64,000 nucleotides of DNA, taken from Chitinophaga sp. 180180018-3. Lineage in GTDB: Bacteria > Bacteroidota > Bacteroidia > Chitinophagales > Chitinophagaceae. The notes below the pieces were generated by a model, which saw only the letters and a program-made list of their open reading frames with translations, was not told the DNA's origin and did no database searches. Of this stretch, positions 59,255-64,000 are shown piece after piece; positions within the stretch are counted from its first letter, which is position 1, and every line of letters begins with the position of its first letter. The translations under genes and the position numbers were made by a program. The stretch covers positions 1,922,001 to 1,986,000 of the forward strand of contig NZ_CP140772.1 of the NCBI RefSeq assembly GCF_037893185.1. The letters run 5' to 3'.

Positions 59255-59271
59255 TACTAATTGCAGCGATC

Positions 59272-60789
59272 ATGAAACAATGCGTACATATTCTCTTTTG
59301 CGTTATCCTGGCCGTGGGAGCCGGTTCCTGCAACAAGTTCCTGGATGTAAAACCCAAAGGAAAGCTGATTCCGTCGGAAGTGGCGGATTTCGATCATCTC
59401 CTTGATAATACCAATATTGCACAATGGGTTTTCCTGGATAACAATACCGGTTGCAACCTGGGATACCTGACGGATAACCTGTACCTGTCAGACGGTATCG
59501 GCAATATTAACTACAAAGCCAACAATCACCCCAACATCGACCGCTACTGGGCGTATATTTTCCGGCAGCCATACAAAAATCCTGCTACGTCGGATTATTT
59601 CTGGGATTGGGGAACTTATCGCTCCATGGCTTATTTCAACAATGTGATCGATGGAATACGTGGGATACCCAACCTCAGCCCGGAAAACCAGCAATATGCG
59701 AAAAGGGTGGTGGCACAGGCGCTGGTAGACAGGGCCTGGTCTTATTTCATCACCACCCTGGTATATGGACCGGTGTATAAACCAGGCGCCGCCAACGATA
59801 CCAAAACAATTCCTTACGTCATATCTTCGGATGTAGGCGCACCTATGCCCGACCTTTCTACGCAGGCAGAGGCATTCCGTAAAGTAGCGGCAGATGTATA
59901 CATCGCATTGCCCGACATACCGGATGTGACCAACTGGCCATCGCGGCCCAATAAAACGGCTGCTCAGGCACTGATGGCGTATTATCATCTGTTCACACAG
60001 CGGTACGACAGCGTGGTGTATTACGCCAACCTGGCGTGGACGGCAGCCAGCGCAGGAGGGGTCGACAAACTGATCTACGACTACAACACGTTTTCCTGGA
60101 CCGATCCGACCAACCTGGTGAACAGCACCATTAAAGCCCCGGATAATTTCCTGAGTGCCGCCAATAGCCGGGAAACACTGCTGTACAGGAATATCGATGC
60201 AGGCGCCGGAAGATCTTCTTCTTCCTATCCTTCAGATGAAATCATTGCCCTGTATGATCAGGCAAACGACCTGCGGTTTAAATATTTCTTCCTGACAGCA
60301 CCGGGTTACAAAACCACTTATAACGGTACTACCTACGATGATGGCAATCGTACACAATACTACCGTGGCTCCAAAACCACCATGACGGCAGGGTTTACCT
60401 ATCCTGAACTACTGCTGATGAGAGCTGAGGGCTATGCACGTACCAACCGCCTGGCCGAAGCAGTGAATGATCTGAATACACTGCGGAGATATCGCTACAA
60501 AACAGGTATACCTTTATTGTCGGGCGGATCGCAGGATGAAGTGATACAAATGGTGCTCGATGAACGAAGAAGAGAACTGCCGCTGGGATCTTTCAAGCGA
60601 TTCCTGGACCTCAAGCGGTTTTGCCTCGAAGCCGGCAAGCCCTGGGCCAAAGCGAAAATAAAACACCAGATAGGCACCGCTGCCTATGAAGGAACCGTTG
60701 ACTCAAAAGATTTCATATTAACCATCTCCAATCCCGTGTTGAAATTTAACCCGCAATGGAACATTCCACTGGATGGACGACCTTTTTAA
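59272..60789 (+). CDS. SusD/RagB-family surface lipoprotein (locus 2)
   Basis: 505 residues. Lipobox G-A-G-S-C with Cys20. K-F-L-D-V-K-P-K-G-K opens the SusD domain, followed by TPR-like helices and the C-terminal F-T-Y-P-E-L-L-L-M-R-A-E-G-Y-A and L-D-E-R-R-R-E-L-P-L-G-S-F-K-R-F-L-D-L-K-R. It starts 17 bases after SusC. Partner of the SusC barrel; substrate unknown. Confidence 0.94.
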   Translation: MKQCVHILFCVILAVGAGSCNKFLDVKPKGKLIPSEVADFDHLLDNTNIAQWVFLDNNTGCNLGYLTDNLYLSDGIGNINYKANNHPNIDRYWAYIFRQPYKNPATSDYFWDWGTYRSMAYFNNVIDGIRGIPNLSPENQQYAKRVVAQALVDRAWSYFITTLVYGPVYKPGAANDTKTIPYVISSDVGAPMPDLSTQAEAFRKVAADVYIALPDIPDVTNWPSRPNKTAAQALMAYYHLFTQRYDSVVYYANLAWTAASAGGVDKLIYDYNTFSWTDPTNLVNSTIKAPDNFLSAANSRETLLYRNIDAGAGRSSSSYPSDEIIALYDQANDLRFKYFFLTAPGYKTTYNGTTYDDGNRTQYYRGSKTTMTAGFTYPELLLMRAEGYARTNRLAEAVNDLNTLRRYRYKTGIPLLSGGSQDEVIQMVLDERRRELPLGSFKRFLDLKRFCLEAGKPWAKAKIKHQIGTAAYEGTVDSKDFILTISNPVLKFNPQWNIPLDGRPF

Positions 60790-60807
60790 TCTTATAAACA
60801 AAACCAC

Positions 60808-61941
60808 ATGAAACACATGTTAGTTGCAGCACTGGCATTGCTGCCCGCCGCTGGTGTTGCCCAAACGGGTACGTATATACTGAAAGGGAAAATCGGTACG
60901 CTGAATGCACCTGCAAAACTATTTCTGAACTACCGCGCCAATGGCGAATCTGTACGGGATTCGGCCGAGTTGCAGCATGGCGTATTTGAATTTAAAGGCA
61001 AAATAGACGAACCGGTAAAAGCCTCGCTGATGCTGCGCCATGAGGCACCAACGCGGATGATGTCTTTCAAATACGATATGCTGGCAGTATACCTGGAAAA
61101 AGGTACCATCACACTTACGAGCAAAGATTCCCTGAATCATGCCGTGCTGAAAGGATCGGCCCTGAACAACGATCAGCAGCGGTTGCAGGCACAGTTGAAA
61201 AAGACCTCCGACCAGCGCGATCAGCTGGTGAATGAATACATTGCTGCTTCCGAAGAAACCCGTAAATCAGAAGAGTTTAAAAAATCTTATGACGAGAGAA
61301 CTAAAGCGATCCGGGAGGAGGAAAGAAAAATCTTCCGGGCATTTGTAGTGGCTAATCCCCGCACACTCGTAAGCCTGGATGCACTGCAAAGTTTTGCCGG
61401 TTCCATTCCGGAAAATGTAGATGAAGTCACCACTGTTTTCAACGGACTGTCGCCGGCAGTGAAAAACAGCAAGCATGGAAAGGAAGTGGCGAAAATAATC
61501 GATGGCTGGAAGAAAACAGCTATCGGTGTGGTGGCGCCGGAATTTACACAGAACGACACTTTAGGCAAACCGGTGAGCCTGGCCGATTTCCGCGGCAAAT
61601 ATGTGCTGGTCGATTTCTGGGCCAGCTGGTGCGGCCCCTGTCGCGCTGAGAACCCGCACGTGGTGGCAGCCTACAATAAATATAAGAGCAAGCCTTTCAC
61701 CATCCTGGGTGTGTCGCTGGATCAGGCCAACGGACACGATGCGTGGCTGAAAGCCATCCACGCGGATCAGCTCACCTGGACGCATGTATCGGACCTGAAA
61801 TTCTGGGACAATGCGGTAGCAAAGCTATACGGTGTGCGTGCCGTACCGCAGAACTTCCTGCTCGATCCCGAGGGCAGAATTATTGCTAAGAACCTGCGGG
61901 GCGAGGCTTTGGAAAAGAAGCTGGCAGAAATACTGAAATAG
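60808..61941 (+). CDS. TlpA-family disulfide reductase with DUF4369 domain
   Basis: 377 residues. Signal peptide about 1-18. N-terminal DUF4369-like beta domain to about 120, coiled-coil helix at 120-180 (Q-R-L-Q-A-Q-L-K-K-T-S-D-Q-R-D), and a thioredoxin domain at 240-377 with C275-G-P-C278 in F-W-A-S-W-C-G-P-C-R-A-E-N and a cis-Pro in R-A-V-P-Q-N-F. Periplasmic thiol reductase. It is 18 bases after SusD, so part of locus 2, where such enzymes are often found; the link to the transported substrate is not known. Confidence 0.92.
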   Translation: MKHMLVAALALLPAAGVAQTGTYILKGKIGTLNAPAKLFLNYRANGESVRDSAELQHGVFEFKGKIDEPVKASLMLRHEAPTRMMSFKYDMLAVYLEKGTITLTSKDSLNHAVLKGSALNNDQQRLQAQLKKTSDQRDQLVNEYIAASEETRKSEEFKKSYDERTKAIREEERKIFRAFVVANPRTLVSLDALQSFAGSIPENVDEVTTVFNGLSPAVKNSKHGKEVAKIIDGWKKTAIGVVAPEFTQNDTLGKPVSLADFRGKYVLVDFWASWCGPCRAENPHVVAAYNKYKSKPFTILGVSLDQANGHDAWLKAIHADQLTWTHVSDLKFWDNAVAKLYGVRAVPQNFLLDPEGRIIAKNLRGEALEKKLAEILK

Positions 61942-61948
61942 GTGTAAA

Positions 61949-61978
61949 TTGCTACTGGCAGCCAGCTGCCAGTAGCAA
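61949..61978 (+). terminator. Intergenic hairpin ending locus 2
   Basis: A stem of 13 pairs, 61949-61961 with 61966-61978 (core GCTACTGGCAG), four-base loop. It begins eight bases after the TlpA stop. The T tract is missing. Confidence 0.5.
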
Positions 61979-61990
61979 AAACACTGTCTT

Positions 61991-62362
61991 ATGAACATTT
62001 ATTTTGAAATACATGTAGATGATACTACCCGCGCAGTGGCTTTTTATAGGGCGGTATTCAACTGGAAATTTACCGAAGTGCCCGGATTACCCATCGCTTA
62101 CTGGTCTATCGAGGCCGACGGCAGTTGGGGTGGTTTGTTAAAAAGACCGGCACATGCACCTGCACCGGAACAGGGTGCTAACGCTTTCGTGTGTTCATTG
62201 GAGGTAGCCGATTTTGATCAGACGGCTGAACTGATTATGAAGAACGGCGGAATGGTAGCCCTGCCAAAATTTGCCGTTCCCAATAAATGCTGGCAGGGCT
62301 ATTTCCTGGATACAGAAGGAAATGTTTTCGGACTTTTCCAGGTAGATCCAAATGCGAAATAG
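61991..62362 (+). CDS. VOC-superfamily protein
   Basis: 123 residues. M-N-I-Y-F-E-I-H-V-D-D-T-T-R-A-V-A-F-Y-R at the start, a metal-site-like His and F-N-W-K-F, and Y-F-L-D-T-E-G-N-V-F-G-L-F at the end, as in PhnB-like / glyoxalase family members that act on small toxic molecules. It lies 50 bases after the TlpA gene and may be read through or expressed alone. Converges with the next gene. Confidence 0.9.
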   Translation: MNIYFEIHVDDTTRAVAFYRAVFNWKFTEVPGLPIAYWSIEADGSWGGLLKRPAHAPAPEQGANAFVCSLEVADFDQTAELIMKNGGMVALPKFAVPNKCWQGYFLDTEGNVFGLFQVDPNAK

Positions 62363-62366
62363 CGGC

Positions 62367-62912
62367 TTACTTCAGCAGCCACTCCAGCTTGTACATATGA
62401 TGGAATGCATCATAGGCCATCAGGCTCTCATCGTTTTTAAATGTAGCATCCAGCTGATCCGCCAGTGTCCCGTTTTCCGTAAACGCCTGTTTAATATTCC
62501 AGGCAGTCAGTGCTTTCAGTTGTCCACCGGCTGCGGAGAAATAATAGCAGTATAGATTGTCAGGAAACACTTTCGGAGAAACCGGTATTTTCCGGCGGTA
62601 AAGCAACAACCGGGGATTGCTGTTAAGGATTTCGTAACTACTGCTTTTTGTTAACCGCCAGCTGGTTCCATTGGCCAGCTTCAGGGCAAAGAATTTGTTT
62701 TTATCCAGCCTGACGTGCCTGTTGGCTTCCTGTATAGTAATATAATTCCCGGGAATCAGGCTATGCAAATTCACCGTTGCATGGCTATACGCCGGATGGT
62801 TGTTCAGATAATCTGCTTCAGTAAGATATACGCCGGCCAGTTTCCTTTGCGCCCCTGCTGTTATACCAAGTGTCAGCAGAACGAGGGTAATCATTCCTTT
62901 TATCCTTTTCAT
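62367..62912 (-). CDS. Exported protein of unknown function
   Basis: 181 residues from the ATG at 62912. Signal peptide about 1-22 (T-L-G-I-T-A-G-A-Q). The mature protein starts R-K-L-A-G-V-Y-L-T-E-A-D-Y-L-N-N-H-P and is strand-rich in the middle (W-R-L-T-K-S-S-S-Y-E-I-L, Y-C-Y-Y-F-S-A-A-G-G). The end has A-Y-D-A-F-H-H-M-Y-K-L-E-W-L. I do not recognise a family. Its stop is five bases from that of the VOC gene. Confidence 0.65.
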   Translation of the reverse strand: MKRIKGMITLVLLTLGITAGAQRKLAGVYLTEADYLNNHPAYSHATVNLHSLIPGNYITIQEANRHVRLDKNKFFALKLANGTSWRLTKSSSYEILNSNPRLLLYRRKIPVSPKVFPDNLYCYYFSAAGGQLKALTAWNIKQAFTENGTLADQLDATFKNDESLMAYDAFHHMYKLEWLLK

Positions 62913-63245
62913 GATTTTGTTGTTTTGCCTGTACCTGTACAAGTAGGGTGCCCGCATGCCGGTTTTATTACGGAAGACAGCACCGCAGCGGGTAATACCT
63001 GAAAACAGTCTGTGGATGCGGGTATACCGGAATGAGAAAGTATCTCAATAAAATAAACCAAACGCCTGGTCTCCGGAAAACAGGGTCATTTTGACAAGGT
63101 TTACCATTTTGAAAGAGGATATTCTAATATGAAATGAGAATTTTTAATCCGGAAACTGCATTCCACAGCGGTTTTTGAAGGATACGCACTTGGCAGGGCA
63201 TGTGTTTTGGCTAATGATAGGGAAATGTATAAACTATACGCAAGC
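62913..63245. other. 333-base divergent intergenic region
   Basis: Separates the exported protein gene (minus) and the beta-barrel gene (plus). I see no perfect promoter box, hairpin or frame that looks like a gene. Confidence 0.35.
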
Positions 63246-64000
63246 ATGAAAAAAGGATTAATTATTTCGCTTGTCCTGCTGATGTCCCTGTCTTATGGAT
63301 ATGCACAACAGGAATCAACCATCAGGAAACAAAAAGTAGCCATCGACACCTCAAATGGCAGGAGCCTGCCGTCGCCGATCGCTTCGCCGCCTTTCCCCAG
63401 CGGCGAATGGGTGGGATCACCGCTGATAGGGATCCCTTCAGATGCACCGGATTACCCCCTGACGCATATGCTTGGGCTGGCGAACAACCGCAGCCGGATC
63501 AAAGTATACGGCTGGGTAGATATCGGAGGGAATTTCAGCTCGTCCAGAAATTCGAACGCGCCTACGTCTTACAACCTGCTGCCCAATGCCGTAGTGCTGG
63601 ATCAACTGATTCTCCGGGTGGAAAGGCAACCCAACACCGTGCAGAAAGAGCATACCGACTGGGGCTTTGTGATCGATAACATATTTGGTACCGACTATCG
63701 CTATACGCTCGCGAAAGGTATTTTCAGCGATCAGCTGTTAAAGTACAACCGTCTTTACGGCTATGATCCTACACAGGTATATGGTATGCTGTATTTCCCC
63801 AAAGTGGCAGACGGGCTGCTGCTAAAGATTGGCCGGTTTATATCTCCGGCTGATATTGAAGCGCAGTGGGCGCCCGACAACTATCTCTATTCCCACTCCC
63901 TCATGTTCACCGTGGATCCTTACACGTTCACCGGTGTGAATGCCACGTTCCGCCTGAATGAACACTGGCAGGTGGAGGCGGGCATACACGCAGGGAACGA
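63246..64000 (+). CDS. Outer-membrane beta-barrel protein (BBP2/porin-like), 3' end outside window
   Basis: The frame from the ATG at 63246 is open to the last base, giving the first 251 residues. Signal peptide about 1-21 (S-Y-G-Y-A-Q). R-I-K-V-Y-G-W-V-D-I-G-G-N-F at about 90 starts an antiparallel barrel with alternating strands (L-D-Q-L-I-L-R-V-E-R, W-G-F-V-I-D-N-I-F-G, L-L-L-K-I-G-R-F-I-S) as in putative beta-barrel porin-2 proteins. It would sit in the outer membrane and pass small solutes. The family match is by pattern only. Confidence 0.75.
   Translation, partial: MKKGLIISLVLLMSLSYGYAQQESTIRKQKVAIDTSNGRSLPSPIASPPFPSGEWVGSPLIGIPSDAPDYPLTHMLGLANNRSRIKVYGWVDIGGNFSSSRNSNAPTSYNLLPNAVVLDQLILRVERQPNTVQKEHTDWGFVIDNIFGTDYRYTLAKGIFSDQLLKYNRLYGYDPTQVYGMLYFPKVADGLLLKIGRFISPADIEAQWAPDNYLYSHSLMFTVDPYTFTGVNATFRLNEHWQVEAGIHAGN

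Noticed and set aside
1..64000. CRISPR arrays, insertion sequences, rRNA, intact tRNA, prophage
   Set aside because: No regularly spaced repeats, transposase or integrase motifs, or RNA gene signatures were seen on either strand.

Overview
The window looks like chromosomal DNA from a Bacteroidota bacterium, most likely a Chitinophaga-like member of the Chitinophagaceae. The evidence is two FecI-type sigma / FecR anti-sigma / SusC / SusD loci, several Bacteroidota-only families (DUF4974-type FecR, GxGYxYP, DUF1569, DUF2975 with a small HTH partner), many lipoproteins, almost no Shine-Dalgarno sites, and promoters of the Bacteroidota type (TTTG, about 18-19 bases, TAnnTTTG). Assignment below phylum is inference.

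Layout. 1-3331 is visibly more AT-rich than the rest: the tail of a DUF1772-like membrane protein, a LysR regulator, and a divergent alpha/beta hydrolase plus quinone-oxidoreductase pair. 3407-9020 holds small stand-alone units: a DUF1826-like protein, a DUF2975/HTH pair with a long palindrome upstream, DUF3892 and VOC proteins, an azoreductase divergent from an HxlR regulator, and a membrane-anchored methyltransferase. 9034-12447 pairs an apparent HTH / membrane segment / LamG-like protein with a divergent TolB-like lipoprotein and a serine hydrolase, around a perfect tandem 10-bp repeat. 12564-16391 has a secreted NUC1 nuclease and a serine hydrolase fused to a second, propeller-like domain.

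16528-23833 is the first sigma / anti-sigma / SusC / SusD locus. It ends in a lipoprotein with an NLP (NPP1)-like motif, and its SusC has no STN domain. 24112-29020 holds small exported proteins, a DHFR-like enzyme, DUF493, and a GlxA regulator next to an exported DJ-1 protein. 29329-35945 is a three-gene glycan-degradation unit (Tat-exported GH2, GxGYxYP protein, DUF6259-like hydrolase). 36013-37321 is an ArsR / PhnB-like / AHSA1 operon with a clear promoter and tandem operator-like sites. 37480-41005 holds a YgiB/YgiC-like pair and two divergent glycosyltransferases.

41006-48515 is a run of stress and regulatory genes: AraC, HbpS-like, SDR, a probable decayed TetR, DUF1569, VOC, AraC, Crp/Fnr, SDR epimerase, GNAT and a GIY-YIG protein. 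48700-53501 has a Gly/Tyr-rich exported protein, a parallel beta-helix protein of tailspike type without a signal peptide, a GDPD-like protein lacking its first catalytic His, and an orphan response regulator. 53644-61941 is the second, complete locus (sigma, FecR, STN-bearing SusC, SusD, TlpA-like thioredoxin). The window ends with a VOC protein, an exported protein and the first 251 residues of an outer-membrane beta-barrel protein that runs off the edge.

No insertion sequence, CRISPR array, rRNA or intact tRNA gene was seen. All family names rest on motifs read by eye; no database search was possible.
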